NCBI RefSeq assembly: GCF_000508085.1
Contig: NZ_KI669560.1
Location: 216,219 to 280,218 of the forward strand
Length of the DNA stretch: 64,000 nucleotides
Source: Sediminibacterium sp. C3
GTDB taxonomy: Bacteria; Bacteroidota; Bacteroidia; Chitinophagales; Chitinophagaceae
Direction of reading: 5' to 3'
The notes under the pieces are model-generated. The model was given only the letters and a program-made list of their open reading frames with translations, did not search any database and was not told where the DNA came from. Shown in pieces: positions 15,515 through 24,826 of the stretch. Both the position numbers and the translations under genes were made by a program. Numbering within the stretch: the first letter of the stretch is position 1; every line of letters begins with the position of its first letter.

Positions 15515-16416
15515 CTAAAACAAAACAAAAAGCTCACTTTAAAGGCCGAGATAACAGGGATTCGCCTGACTTTGTAAAAAAATAGTTTTCGGTGATGGCG
15601 CAACAGGAAACAAAACAAGCGCAGATTCCATTTATGTTGCAATGAGCGCTGCCATAGTTGTTGAAACTGCAGAAAAAAAGCCCTGTTGGCCTCGCTTAAA
15701 AATGGAATTTGTGCAAATTCTTCCAAATGACGACTCAGCATTTCCCTGTAGCGTCTGCGATGTTCGCGCTCCGATAATCCCGCTTGTATGGTAATATTCT
15801 GATTGTGCATTCGCTGATACACACCAATGAAAGGAAGAAACTGAATTCCACCCGATATGGTTGCATTGATGGCCAACCACCAGTCGTAGTATACTTTTTC
15901 AGGGAAGGGCAATACTGACTTTACAAATGAAGTTTTGGCAATACTGGCATGCCCGCTGACCGTATTGAACATGGCAAAGAACTCGGGATCTTTGCCTTCA
16001 ATCCTTCTGTTCTTTTTGTTGGGCATAGGATTCTCGGGAAGAGTATTAGAAAACCTTACGGAATCGCAATAGATCAGTGCAGTGTCTGGTTGAAGCGCGT
16101 CCATCATTTTACTGATTTTCTCCGGCTCCCAGATATCATCCTGGTCGGCAATGGCAATGTAATCAGCACTCGCCATTCGAATGCCTTTTTCAAAATTGGC
16201 ATTGTAGCCTATATTTTTTTCATTCCGATGGAGCTGTATTCTCGCATCCAACACGCCTAAGTCTTGCAACAATGCATAGGTATTATCCGTTGAAGCATCA
16301 TCCAGAATAATGATCTCATGCAAAGGATAGGTCTGTGCCAGAATAGACTGCACCTGTGCTGCTACATAAGCTTCTCCCTGATAGGTACACATCACTATGG
16401 ACACCGATGCCTGCAT
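15505..16416 (-). CDS. Glycosyltransferase family 2
   Basis: 303 residues. GT-A fold motifs: VSIVMCTYQGEAYVAAQVQS at the start, ILDDASTDNTY, and IADQDDIWEPEKI with the metal-binding DxD-type aspartates. It resembles the rhamnosyltransferase-like subgroup that builds surface polysaccharides. Cytoplasmic or membrane-associated, no signal peptide. It is divergent from its probable paralogue at 16481-17419 across 64 bases and coupled to the FkbM methyltransferase gene by a 10-base overlap. Donor and acceptor sugars cannot be read from sequence. Confidence 0.9.
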   Translation of the reverse strand: MQASVSIVMCTYQGEAYVAAQVQSILAQTYPLHEIIILDDASTDNTYALLQDLGVLDARIQLHRNEKNIGYNANFEKGIRMASADYIAIADQDDIWEPEKISKMMDALQPDTALIYCDSVRFSNTLPENPMPNKKNRRIEGKDPEFFAMFNTVSGHASIAKTSFVKSVLPFPEKVYYDWWLAINATISGGIQFLPFIGVYQRMHNQNITIQAGLSEREHRRRYREMLSRHLEEFAQIPFLSEANRAFFLQFQQLWQRSLQHKWNLRLFCFLLRHHRKLFFYKVRRIPVISAFKVSFLFCFRWD

Positions 16417-16480
16417 ATTTGTTTGCTTTAACGCGAAGTTGTAAATATAATATTTAATTTAGTCGCCTCAGATCCTTCGC

Positions 16481-17419
16481 ATGCATACGCAACAAGACTC
16501 TTTTCCGCTTATTTCAGTTGTAATAGCCACGTATAATGGAGCAAAATTTCTTGCAACCCAGTTAGACTCTGTATTGGCACAGGATTACCCGAATCTGGAA
16601 ATCATTATCAGTGATGATAACAGCAAAGATGAAACCCTTGCTATTTTGGAAAACTATCAGCCACAATATCCTGCTATTCGGATTATCCGCAGCGAACAAA
16701 ACCAGGGCTATATTAAAAACTTTGAACAGGGCTGCAAACAGGCAAAGGGAGTATTCGTTGCACTTTGTGATCAGGACGACCGCTGGCATCCGGAAAAAGT
16801 GAGCAAACTCTATGCGGCCATCGGAGACAAAGCATTGGTCTATGCCGACTCAGTGCTTTGCAATGAAAATATGGAACCGATTGGCGTTAATATTTCGGAC
16901 CGCGTTACCTGCAAAGACTTCAGCAGTCCATTGGAGCAAGCGATTTTCTGCAGAATCTATGGTCATGCCATGCTGATCAGAAACGAATTTCTTCAGCAGA
17001 TTTTTCCATTCCCTTCCATCATTCCGCACGACTGGTGGATTTCGTATACGGCTACATTGCATGGTGGAATCAAATACATTCCGGATGCATTGGCCTGGTA
17101 TCGTCAGCACAGCAACAATGTATTTGGTGCCGTTGGAGGAAAAAGAAACAAAACACAAAAATCTCAGATAGCGCAGCAAGAAAAAAGAATTGCCATTGAA
17201 CGCATGCAATTGTTTTATGCGCAATGCCCCGAGAATAGAACAAAAGAAAAACAGGTATTAAAATCCTTATTGGAAACCTATCAGGGTGCCGGCATTTTCA
17301 ATGGCATTCGCAGAATGATTATCTTCTTCCAATACAATGAATTATTACTGGCATCCAAGAAAAGATCCAAAATCAGAAAATGGCTTTTCTGTTTTAAAAT
17401 GCTGGTAAAGTTTGTTTAA
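16481..17419 (+). CDS. Glycosyltransferase family 2
   Basis: 312 residues. It shares the layout of the divergent gene at 15505-16416: VVIATYNGAKFLATQLDS, ISDDNSKDETL and LCDQDDRWHPEKV, followed by the DWWISYTATLHGGIKYIP block where the neighbour has DWWLAINATISGGIQFLP. The two are clearly related and probably arose by duplication and inversion. It is expected to transfer a sugar during surface-glycan assembly. Its stop overlaps the convergent GT4 gene by 4 bases. Confidence 0.9.
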   Translation: MHTQQDSFPLISVVIATYNGAKFLATQLDSVLAQDYPNLEIIISDDNSKDETLAILENYQPQYPAIRIIRSEQNQGYIKNFEQGCKQAKGVFVALCDQDDRWHPEKVSKLYAAIGDKALVYADSVLCNENMEPIGVNISDRVTCKDFSSPLEQAIFCRIYGHAMLIRNEFLQQIFPFPSIIPHDWWISYTATLHGGIKYIPDALAWYRQHSNNVFGAVGGKRNKTQKSQIAQQEKRIAIERMQLFYAQCPENRTKEKQVLKSLLETYQGAGIFNGIRRMIIFFQYNELLLASKKRSKIRKWLFCFKMLVKFV

Positions 17420-18480
17420 AGCAAGCTTTTGTACAAGTCCCAATACGCTGCTGCGGCTGCCTCCCAGCTAAATATTGCTGCCCGTTTTTTTACCTGTTCA
17501 CTTCGCTGATTCGTAGCAAAATGGGCCATGCCTGCTGCAAAATCTGCCTGCATTTGTGCCGGACTAAAGTCTTTGAAAATATAAGCAGCATCTCCGCCGA
17601 TCTCGGGTAGCGAAGTAGCATTTGAAATAAAAACAGGTTTGCCAAAATGCATGGCTTCCACCAGCGGCAGTCCAAATCCCTCAGACAAAGAAGGAAATAC
17701 AAATGCTTCACAATGGGCATAATACCATTGCTTATCATTATCTGAAACGGGTCCGGTAAAAATCAACCGATCGGCTACACCCAGTTCTTCTGCGCTTTTC
17801 TGAATTTTTCTCAAGTAATCGGGTTGCTGGGTTATACCTGCAATGACCAATTGATAGGAATTGTTCAACAGCAATGCAGGCAGTACATGAAAATTCTTTT
17901 TGAGCGCAATAGTGCCAATGGAGAAAATAAAAGGTGCAGTGGGTTGATACGCCGGATCAACAATGCGTTCCGTGTTTGAAATAGTACATCCGTTGTAAAT
18001 GATTCTATAAGGTTTCCCTTTAAAATCAATATGCGCCTGCACATCTTTGGCTGTGTACTCCGAAATAAAAACCAATGCTGCACTGGCATCTACTTTTCTT
18101 TGCAAGGTTTGCAACCAGGCTTTTCTTTTGGCTAGCGGTTTTCTTTCATCATGATAATAATTTAAATCATGAATAGTAAAGACAATTGATTTTCTACAAT
18201 GAAAAGGAAAATAGGCGCTGTCTTGACTGGTTGTATGCCATACATCAATAGATGCATCATTCGGTTTCCATAATTTATGCCAGAAACGAATGGGCTTGAT
18301 GGCTGTCCCTTCGGGAAATTCACCGGAACAGGAAGCAGGCAATAAGAACTGTAATTCTGCCTGATGCTTTGAAGCACTGGCCAGTAAAGCATTCCCCAGC
18401 TGTTTACAGAAATAGTATAAACCCGTATGCGGATATTTCATCCGCTCTGCATCAAATAAAATGGTAGTAGGTTTATTCAT
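17416..18480 (-). CDS. Glycosyltransferase family 4 (GT-B fold)
   Basis: 354 residues. The C-terminal half has the GT4 signature: FIFSIGTIALKKNFHVLPAL (donor-domain start) and FPSLSEGFGLPLVEAMHFGK with the E-x7-E pair, then PVFISNATSLPEIGGDAA. The N-terminal acceptor domain is typical in length. It is a retaining glycosyltransferase, probably mannosyl- or similar, in the same polysaccharide patch. It lies 6 bases downstream of meaB on the same strand, and so may share its transcript. Confidence 0.9.
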   Translation of the reverse strand: MNKPTTILFDAERMKYPHTGLYYFCKQLGNALLASASKHQAELQFLLPASCSGEFPEGTAIKPIRFWHKLWKPNDASIDVWHTTSQDSAYFPFHCRKSIVFTIHDLNYYHDERKPLAKRKAWLQTLQRKVDASAALVFISEYTAKDVQAHIDFKGKPYRIIYNGCTISNTERIVDPAYQPTAPFIFSIGTIALKKNFHVLPALLLNNSYQLVIAGITQQPDYLRKIQKSAEELGVADRLIFTGPVSDNDKQWYYAHCEAFVFPSLSEGFGLPLVEAMHFGKPVFISNATSLPEIGGDAAYIFKDFSPAQMQADFAAGMAHFATNQRSEQVKKRAAIFSWEAAAAAYWDLYKSLL

Positions 18481-18486
18481 GCCGCA

Positions 18487-19398
18487 TCAGGCATTGCCTG
18501 TATTTGAAAAATCATGAACAAATGCAAACAGATTAAACTGTTCTGTTTGGGCCTTCTCCTGCAGTAGCTGATAAATCTTCTTTTTATCGTAGGGCTTCAT
18601 GCGGTTCTTGGCAATCAACTGATAAACTCTTTCGGTAAGCAACCATATTTTTCTTTCTGTCAGTGAAATATGTTGCTGGTTTTGACCAATAGCAAGTGCC
18701 AATTCATCAATCCCCTCTTTTTTTGAAGCCACTGTTTTAATGACTTCAATGGGTTTATCCTGTTGAAAAGCAGGTGCCATCATCAATCGAAGATTCCGCA
18801 CAAATGCATCGGCATCCGGGCGATCACTTTTATTCACCACAAATACATCTGCAATTTCCATGAGTCCTGCTTTCATGGTCTGCACTTCATCACCGGCTTC
18901 CGGCACCACCACCACAACGGTAGTATCTGCCAGTCCTGCAATTTCAATTTCACTTTGTCCAACCCCCACGGTTTCAATGATGATTTCATCGAATCCGCCG
19001 GCTTGCAGTATAGCAGTAATTTCTATGATATAAGGATGTAGTCCGCCCAGAGAGCCACGGGTTGCAAGGGATCGGATATACACACCCGGATGATTGTACC
19101 AATCACTCATTCTGATTCTGTCTCCTAACAAAGCCCCCATATTAAAAGGAGAAGAAGGATCCACGCATAGAACCGCCACTTTTTTTCCCTGCAATGTCCA
19201 GTAGCCAATCAATGCATCAGTCAAGGTGCTCTTACCAGCACCCGGAGGGCCGGTAATACCCGTTACAGGCGTATGACCATTGGGCAGGCTTTGTAAAAAA
19301 GCTTCGTGTCCTTCCACTTCATTTTCTACCAATGAAATGGCACGGGCGATTGCCTGAAAATTACCTGCCTGTATCCTTTCTAATAATTGATGCCACAT
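18487..19398 (-). CDS. meaB: MeaB/ArgK-type methylmalonyl-CoA mutase-associated GTPase
   Basis: 303 residues. Walker A GPPGAGKSTLTDALI, switch/Walker B ETVGVGQSEIEIAGLADTTV, and base-recognition NKSD: the G3E/MeaB set. MeaB guards B12-dependent methylmalonyl-CoA mutase by gating cofactor loading and removing damaged cobalamin. The mutase genes are not in this window, so it is separated from its partner. It sits among glycosyltransferases, with the GT4 gene 6 bases downstream, probably an accident of gene order. Length is slightly short of the family norm because the C-terminal dimer arm is brief. Confidence 0.9.
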   Translation of the reverse strand: MWHQLLERIQAGNFQAIARAISLVENEVEGHEAFLQSLPNGHTPVTGITGPPGAGKSTLTDALIGYWTLQGKKVAVLCVDPSSPFNMGALLGDRIRMSDWYNHPGVYIRSLATRGSLGGLHPYIIEITAILQAGGFDEIIIETVGVGQSEIEIAGLADTTVVVVVPEAGDEVQTMKAGLMEIADVFVVNKSDRPDADAFVRNLRLMMAPAFQQDKPIEVIKTVASKKEGIDELALAIGQNQQHISLTERKIWLLTERVYQLIAKNRMKPYDKKKIYQLLQEKAQTEQFNLFAFVHDFSNTGNA

Positions 19399-19432
19399 AT
19401 ATGCTTACGGAATGTAAATTTATGCTATTGCC

Positions 19433-20605
19433 ATGCAAGATATCAGAAAAAATATACCACTGCTGTTGATGATCATTAGCCTCGCAGGACTTTACTTTAG
19501 TCGTGCGGTATTGTCCATTGCAACTGGTTTGTGGTTGGTATTTGGTATCATTGAGTGGATCAGGCAAAAAGAAAAAATACACAAACAGCCCTTACTGCTC
19601 TGGTCATTTGCATTCCCCTTGCTCTGTCTCCTGGGTTCCTGGCAAAGTTCCTGGTCGCATCCTCAGAACCAGCAAATCTTACTGACTGCATTGGGGTATC
19701 CTGCCTGGGCTTTGGGATTGCTGGCCATCAAAGACAAACAGCAGTGGAAACGCATTCAAATTGCCTGGGTTATTACAGCCATTATTGGTTTATGCTACCC
19801 GCTCATTGCCTTCGTTGGCGATATGCAGGGAAATATTCAGGCACTGGGATCCGGTAAAGCCTTGCCTGTTTTTATGGATACAGACCATGTTCGCTTTGGT
19901 ATTTTGTTGGTGAGTGCCGTTGCGGTGAATTGGATTTTATTGAAAGAAGATCCAGCGAATAAGTGGTTAAAAATATCCTTGTTCTTTTTAATCGCAGGTA
20001 TTTTGTTTACCGCCATCAGAACTGCATGGGCCTTGTTGTTTATTCTTTTTATGGGATGGTTCCTACTGGAAACCAAGAAAAAAATGGTTGTGCTTTTTTT
20101 ACTGATTGCAATGGGTGCAATAATCTATCAGATTCCAACGGTGAAAAATAAAATTCATTATACCCTCTACGATTTTGAGCAATACAATCAAAAAGGTTAT
20201 GATCCGAATTATTCAGACGGCGTAAGAAGGGCCATCAACCAGGTGAGCTGGAAAGCCATACAGGAAAAGGGTTTCAGCAATATGGGATGGGCCGCTATTC
20301 CAGATCATTTAAAAGCGGAATTTAAAACCGTTACAAAGGGAAGTGAAACCAATTTTGGCTGGCCATTTAACCAATGGTTATTTTGGTGGATGGGTGTGGG
20401 ATTCGGAGGAACGCTTTTATTCACGCTCTGGTTGTGCTATCCCATACTTTATGCCTGGCGAAAAACAAATGCTTCCATTGCCATCTGGACTTTAGCCATT
20501 GCAGCATCCTGCTTGGTAGAATGTACCATCAATTATCAGTACGGAACCTTGTTGCATATTGTTCCGCTTTTCTTGTTGCGGAAAAATTATTTGACCAGTA
20601 CGTAG
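19433..20605 (+). CDS. O-antigen ligase/polymerase-like membrane protein
   Basis: 390 residues with ten or more hydrophobic segments and a large periplasmic loop (about 240-305) before the final helices. This is the Wzy_C/O-antigen ligase layout. The loop has YNQKGYDPNYSDGVRRAINQ, with arginines typical of this group. It would join or polymerise glycans on lipid carriers at the periplasmic face. TAAATTTA near 19413 may be a one-mismatch -7 box. It overlaps the convergent gene at 20587 by 19 bases. Ligase versus polymerase cannot be separated by sequence. Confidence 0.8.
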   Translation: MQDIRKNIPLLLMIISLAGLYFSRAVLSIATGLWLVFGIIEWIRQKEKIHKQPLLLWSFAFPLLCLLGSWQSSWSHPQNQQILLTALGYPAWALGLLAIKDKQQWKRIQIAWVITAIIGLCYPLIAFVGDMQGNIQALGSGKALPVFMDTDHVRFGILLVSAVAVNWILLKEDPANKWLKISLFFLIAGILFTAIRTAWALLFILFMGWFLLETKKKMVVLFLLIAMGAIIYQIPTVKNKIHYTLYDFEQYNQKGYDPNYSDGVRRAINQVSWKAIQEKGFSNMGWAAIPDHLKAEFKTVTKGSETNFGWPFNQWLFWWMGVGFGGTLLFTLWLCYPILYAWRKTNASIAIWTLAIAASCLVECTINYQYGTLLHIVPLFLLRKNYLTST

Positions 20606-21459
20606 TTGCGAAATTCAAACAATCGGATTCCGGTTGCTTTTTCAAACTGGTATAATAGCTTGTCTTTAAGGCTGAATTTTTTCCGGGTGGGATCAAAACT
20701 AACTTTCCAGTTGGCTCTTGCTACTCTTTCCTGCATCACTTTGGGATGCGTACCGGTAAAGGGAACCAGCGAATCGAATTGACTATAATCAAAAAAATCA
20801 GGTTGCTCCATCATGGGCTTTAATGCTTCATCGGGATGCCAGAGCTTGCTAAACTCTTTCTGCTTCTTCATCATCTGTACCGGAGACTTTACCCAGCCAT
20901 AGTGATATACATAAGCATCAATGGGCTTCACTTTAATTTTATTTCCCTGCTTTCTGAATCCCTGTGCGTCTTTATAGGCCTGAATGGACTTGTCGTTTCT
21001 AATCACCCTTACTTCATTTCTGTACCAGGTTCTGCTATCACCTACATAATCGTATGTGCCATAAAAATGCAGGTATTTAAACAAGAGCCCTTCCACACGC
21101 TGATCATCCTTATATGCTTCACAACCTGCTCTGATGGCGGCATGGTATTGCTCGTGCACCACTTCATCACCCTGTATATAAAAAGCCCAGTCAAATTCAG
21201 CGGGAATGAGTAGCAGGGCTTTATTCGTCTCCACCGCCAGTACCGATCCCCCCGATCTTAATTGAGGATCCCATACGGAATGATGAATTTTTATTTTAGG
21301 GCTCTGTATAGATTCTATTAGCTCAATGGTTCCATCAGTGCAATCGCCAACTAAAACATACATTTCATCCACAACAGGCAAAATAGATTGAATGGCTTCC
21401 ACAATTGGATAATCATTTAACACTGCATTTTTAATAATTGTGAAGCCCGCAATTTTCAT
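20587..21459 (-). CDS. Glycosyltransferase-like protein (GT2-related)
   Basis: 290 residues. N-terminal FTIIKNAVLNDYPIVEAIQS and VGDCTDGTIELIES resemble GT-A nucleotide-sugar domains; WAFYIQGDEVVHE holds the D-x-E acidic site. It is related to proteins annotated as glycosyltransferases in capsule clusters, but more distant than its neighbours, so donor use is uncertain. It is convergent with the ligase-like gene (19-base overlap), and divergent from the Lon-domain protein. Confidence 0.75.
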   Translation of the reverse strand: MKIAGFTIIKNAVLNDYPIVEAIQSILPVVDEMYVLVGDCTDGTIELIESIQSPKIKIHHSVWDPQLRSGGSVLAVETNKALLLIPAEFDWAFYIQGDEVVHEQYHAAIRAGCEAYKDDQRVEGLLFKYLHFYGTYDYVGDSRTWYRNEVRVIRNDKSIQAYKDAQGFRKQGNKIKVKPIDAYVYHYGWVKSPVQMMKKQKEFSKLWHPDEALKPMMEQPDFFDYSQFDSLVPFTGTHPKVMQERVARANWKVSFDPTRKKFSLKDKLLYQFEKATGIRLFEFRNYVLVK

Positions 21460-21516
21460 TTTAGCTAAATTGTGCTGTAAAGAACTGAAATATTTTGCAG
21501 GGGCAAGCCTAAGTGT

Positions 21517-22155
21517 ATGATAAATTTTATCCCGATTTTCCCGTTGGAATTAGTTGTGTATCCTGGTGAAGAATTAAACTTACACATATTTGAACCCAGA
21601 TATAAAGAGCTGATTACCGAATGTTTTGCAGAAGCTAAGCCCTTTGGTATTCCAACCGTGTTGGGCGACAGAGTGGCTGAAACCGGTACTATGGTTGAGA
21701 TTACAGAGATTGTACAGGTATATGATGACGGGAGAATGGATATTAAAACAAAGGGTACCAAAGTTTTCCAGGTACTCGAAATGATTGAAGAGATTCCGGA
21801 TAAATTGTATAGCGGTGCCATTGTGAGCTATCCCAACAATGATACCCATGCAAAGCCTTTTCTTTCTTTTAAAATTCTGGATTCGGTGTACATTCTTCAT
21901 CGTTTACTGAATGTTACCAAAAAGTTTACAAAGAAAGTGGCTGAAATGCTAAGCTACGATATGGCGCATCATGCCGGACTCTCCATTAAAGAAGAATATG
22001 AATTGCTTTGTTTGTTGCAGGAAGACCAGCGATTGGAATATTTAAGAAGACACCTGGAAAAAGTAATACCAGTAATAGAGGGGATGGAGCAATTAAAAGA
22101 AAGAATTGCCATCAACGGATCCTTTAAAAAAATAACAGGCTATAACCTTAATTAA
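21517..22155 (+). CDS. Lon substrate-binding-domain protein
   Basis: 212 residues. PIFPLELVVYPGEELNLHIFEPRYKEL at the N-terminus is the Lon N-terminal (LAN) domain signature, read here in two blocks; no ATPase or protease domain follows. Such stand-alone proteins are widespread; their role is unclear and may involve binding of unfolded substrates. It is 4 bases upstream of coaX and probably in one operon with it, the barrel protein and lptC. Confidence 0.88.
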   Translation: MINFIPIFPLELVVYPGEELNLHIFEPRYKELITECFAEAKPFGIPTVLGDRVAETGTMVEITEIVQVYDDGRMDIKTKGTKVFQVLEMIEEIPDKLYSGAIVSYPNNDTHAKPFLSFKILDSVYILHRLLNVTKKFTKKVAEMLSYDMAHHAGLSIKEEYELLCLLQEDQRLEYLRRHLEKVIPVIEGMEQLKERIAINGSFKKITGYNLN

Positions 22156-22159
22156 TACC

Positions 22160-22888
22160 ATGGGCATATCATTGTGTTTAGACTTCGGGAATACCAGACA
22201 AAAAGTAGGGGTATTTAAAGGCCGTGATTTTCTGAAAGAAATCAATTTGCCCGATACTTCCTTGCAAAGCATCGAGGCTTTACTGAATGAATGGAGTCCT
22301 GAAAAGATTATTCTTTCTTCTGTTATTAATCACGACCCGGCCATTGAAACCTTTATGGTGGAAAAAACCAGGTTTCATCGCCTGAACCATACCAGCCAGT
22401 TGCCTTTGACCACTCCAGTGGGCAAACCGGAGACCATTGGTGCCGACCGGCTTGCGCTTGTGGCTGCCGCGGTGGATTTGTTCCCGGGGAGCCATAACCT
22501 GGTGATTGGCCTGGGCACTTGTATAACTTATAATTTCATCAATAACCATCACGAGTTTCTGGGAGGAAGCATTTCTCCTGGGATGAATATGCGATTCAGG
22601 GCCATGCACGAGCAAACAGCCCTGTTGCCCTATATCAAGGCAGAAACCCAGTTTCCCCTGATTGGCTACGACACCAAGACCAACCTGCTTAGCGGGGTAA
22701 TCTGGGGAATGTCTAAGGAAATTGACGGAATAATTGACGAATATGCCCTGAAATACAGCAACTTTAACGTGCTATTAACCGGGGGGGATATGCCTTTTTT
22801 TGTACCGCACCTAAAAAACAAGATATTTGCCGACCCAAACCTAATTTTTAAAGGCTTATATGCAATCAGTGAATTCAACAACAGGTAG
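22160..22888 (+). CDS. coaX: Type III pantothenate kinase
   Basis: 242 residues. CLDFGNTRQKVGVF (phosphate-binding loop), GADRLALVAAA and GLGTCITYNFI are the CoaX signatures; GGSISPGMNMRFRAMHEQTA is the pantothenate region. It catalyses the first step of coenzyme A synthesis, with ATP and a monovalent cation. It lies in an operon-like row, its 3' end overlapping the next ATG by 29 bases. The CoaX / barrel protein / LptC order is common in Bacteroidota. Confidence 0.95.
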   Translation: MGISLCLDFGNTRQKVGVFKGRDFLKEINLPDTSLQSIEALLNEWSPEKIILSSVINHDPAIETFMVEKTRFHRLNHTSQLPLTTPVGKPETIGADRLALVAAAVDLFPGSHNLVIGLGTCITYNFINNHHEFLGGSISPGMNMRFRAMHEQTALLPYIKAETQFPLIGYDTKTNLLSGVIWGMSKEIDGIIDEYALKYSNFNVLLTGGDMPFFVPHLKNKIFADPNLIFKGLYAISEFNNR

Positions 22889-24236
22889 GCTGGCTTTTGT
22901 GGTTAGTTTCCTTTTTTTATACGCTATCCAATCAACTGCTCAGGTTAATTCACCTTTTTCCCGTTATGGATTGGGCAATTTAGTAGGTTCCCAACATGCC
23001 ATCAGTCGTTCGATGGGCGGTATTTCTGCAGCTTATGCCGATGGCAATAGCTACAATGTGGGGCAATCTGTCAATTTCAACAATCCGGCCACTTACGGTG
23101 CCAATTACATGGTGACTTACGATTTAGGCCTGTCTCTTGACTCCAGAAAACTAAAAAGCCAGAATCCAAATGGCGCTTTCAGTTCTATTTACCTGATTCC
23201 AAGTTATTTATCGGTAGGTATTCCTGTGAAGAAAGCGAAGGGATTGGGAATGGCTTTTGGATTAAGACCGATCACACGGATCAATTATGGCGTAGAATCC
23301 AGAGCCAGAGTGGCTGGTGATAGCGTGGGCTCAATCTATGAAGGGTCTGGCGGTACTTATCAGGCTTTTGTGGGTTTGGGAAAAAAATGGAAAAATTTAA
23401 GTGCCGGATTCAACACGGGTTACACTTTCGGCAGACAGGAGTTGAGCACAACCAAAACTTTTTACAACGATACCCTGCAATATTTTGAATCGAGAAGCGC
23501 TACACAAACCAATTTTGGTAAAATGTTTTTGCAGGCGGGTGTTCAATATGAGTTTACCCTTAACAAAAAAGAAAATGTTGCAGAGAAATCTTCCAGAAAT
23601 CTCTTAATGCGAATTGGTGCTACTGCTAGTTTTCAGCAGAACATGAATGCAACACAAAGACTTACCAAACAAACTTATGTATTGACTGCCGCTGGTGGTT
23701 TAATTGAAGTTGACAGTATTGCCAAACAGGATAATATCAAGGGAACCATTGTAATGCCTGCTACTTACGAAGCAGGATTCATGTTGGTAAAAACTTTAAG
23801 CAACACAAGGGGTAATTTTCAATTGTGGACTGCGGGTATGGAATTCACAACCACCCAATGGACCAAATACAGATCTTATGGCCAGGCCGACATGCTAAAC
23901 AATAGCTGGGCATTGAAATTTGGAGGTCAGATCAACCCAAGTGCAGAAGGTGCTACCAGCTATTTAAGCAGCGTGAACTATCGTTTCGGATTCCAGTTTG
24001 GGAAAGACTATATTAATGCAGACGGAAATGGATTAAAACACAGCTCATTCACCATTGGTGCTGGTTTCCCCATTAGAAAATGGAGAAACTATGAAACACA
24101 ATACACCGTAGTGCAGGCTGCTGTTCAGTTTGGTAAAAGAGGTTCATCTGTAAACAATCTTACAGAAAGCTATACCCAACTTACCTTAGGATTCAGCTTA
24201 AGCGATGTTTGGTTTATTAAACGCAGATATGACTAA
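22860..24236 (+). CDS. Outer-membrane beta-barrel protein
   Basis: 458 residues. Signal peptide (about 1-28, ending STAQ) and then NSPFSRYGLGNLVGSQHAIS with an SMGGISAAYADG and FNNPATYGANY segment that resembles the N-terminal plug of FadL/OmpP1-type barrels, followed by alternating aromatic strands to a terminal strand. Probably a transporter or structural barrel of the outer membrane. It overlaps coaX by 29 bases and lptC by 8. The cargo is unknown. Its fixed position before lptC suggests a link to envelope assembly. Confidence 0.8.
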   Translation: MQSVNSTTGRLAFVVSFLFLYAIQSTAQVNSPFSRYGLGNLVGSQHAISRSMGGISAAYADGNSYNVGQSVNFNNPATYGANYMVTYDLGLSLDSRKLKSQNPNGAFSSIYLIPSYLSVGIPVKKAKGLGMAFGLRPITRINYGVESRARVAGDSVGSIYEGSGGTYQAFVGLGKKWKNLSAGFNTGYTFGRQELSTTKTFYNDTLQYFESRSATQTNFGKMFLQAGVQYEFTLNKKENVAEKSSRNLLMRIGATASFQQNMNATQRLTKQTYVLTAAGGLIEVDSIAKQDNIKGTIVMPATYEAGFMLVKTLSNTRGNFQLWTAGMEFTTTQWTKYRSYGQADMLNNSWALKFGGQINPSAEGATSYLSSVNYRFGFQFGKDYINADGNGLKHSSFTIGAGFPIRKWRNYETQYTVVQAAVQFGKRGSSVNNLTESYTQLTLGFSLSDVWFIKRRYD

Positions 24237-24816
24237 TCGTTCTACAATATTTTCATTAGCAGCCTTTTTAACAGGCTGCTTTTTTATGCTCGCTTGCGAG
24301 AACGATGTAAATGAAGTAAAAAAGCTGGGCAAAAAAAATCCTGGTATTGAAGAAGGAAAAAATATCACCAGCTTTTTGAGCATGGGTGGCAAAATGAAAG
24401 CCAAACTAACGGCTCCTGTTTTGTTGCGCTACCAGGGAGACAGTGCTTTAAAATCTGAATTCCCAAAAACCCTTTTTGTTGAATTTTATAATGACAGCAC
24501 CAAACTAGAAAGCACCCTTAGTGCCAAATATGGGCGCTACATGGAAAACGAAAATAAAATTTACCTGCGCGACAGTGTAGTGATTATCCGGATTAACGGA
24601 GACACATTGGAAACTTCTGAATTATACTGGGATCAAACCCTCGGTCGTTTTCATACCGACAAACCCGTTACCACCAGTCAGCGCAATCCGCGCCAGAAAC
24701 TGTATGCCCGCAAAGGCTTCAGTTCCAATCAATCCTTAACAGATATTACTTATTACGAGTTAGATTTGGGATCCTTTTTAATTTTGCCGGATAGCAGTTC
24801 CAATCAAAAACAATAA
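24229..24816 (+). CDS. lptC: LPS export protein LptC
   Basis: 195 residues from the ATG at 24229, which overlaps the barrel gene stop by 8 bases; earlier non-ATG starts are unlikely. The N-terminus has a lipoprotein-like signal with two candidate lipobox cysteines (C17 in LTGC, C23 in MLAC). The LptC fold follows: LTAPVLLRYQGDSA, SAKYGRYMENENKIYLRDSVV, NGDTLETSELYWDQ. LptC links the LptBFG transporter to the periplasmic LptA bridge. A lipoprotein form is usual in Bacteroidota. Confidence 0.87.
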   Translation: MTNRSTIFSLAAFLTGCFFMLACENDVNEVKKLGKKNPGIEEGKNITSFLSMGGKMKAKLTAPVLLRYQGDSALKSEFPKTLFVEFYNDSTKLESTLSAKYGRYMENENKIYLRDSVVIIRINGDTLETSELYWDQTLGRFHTDKPVTTSQRNPRQKLYARKGFSSNQSLTDITYYELDLGSFLILPDSSSNQKQ

Positions 24817-24826
24817 AATCATTTTT

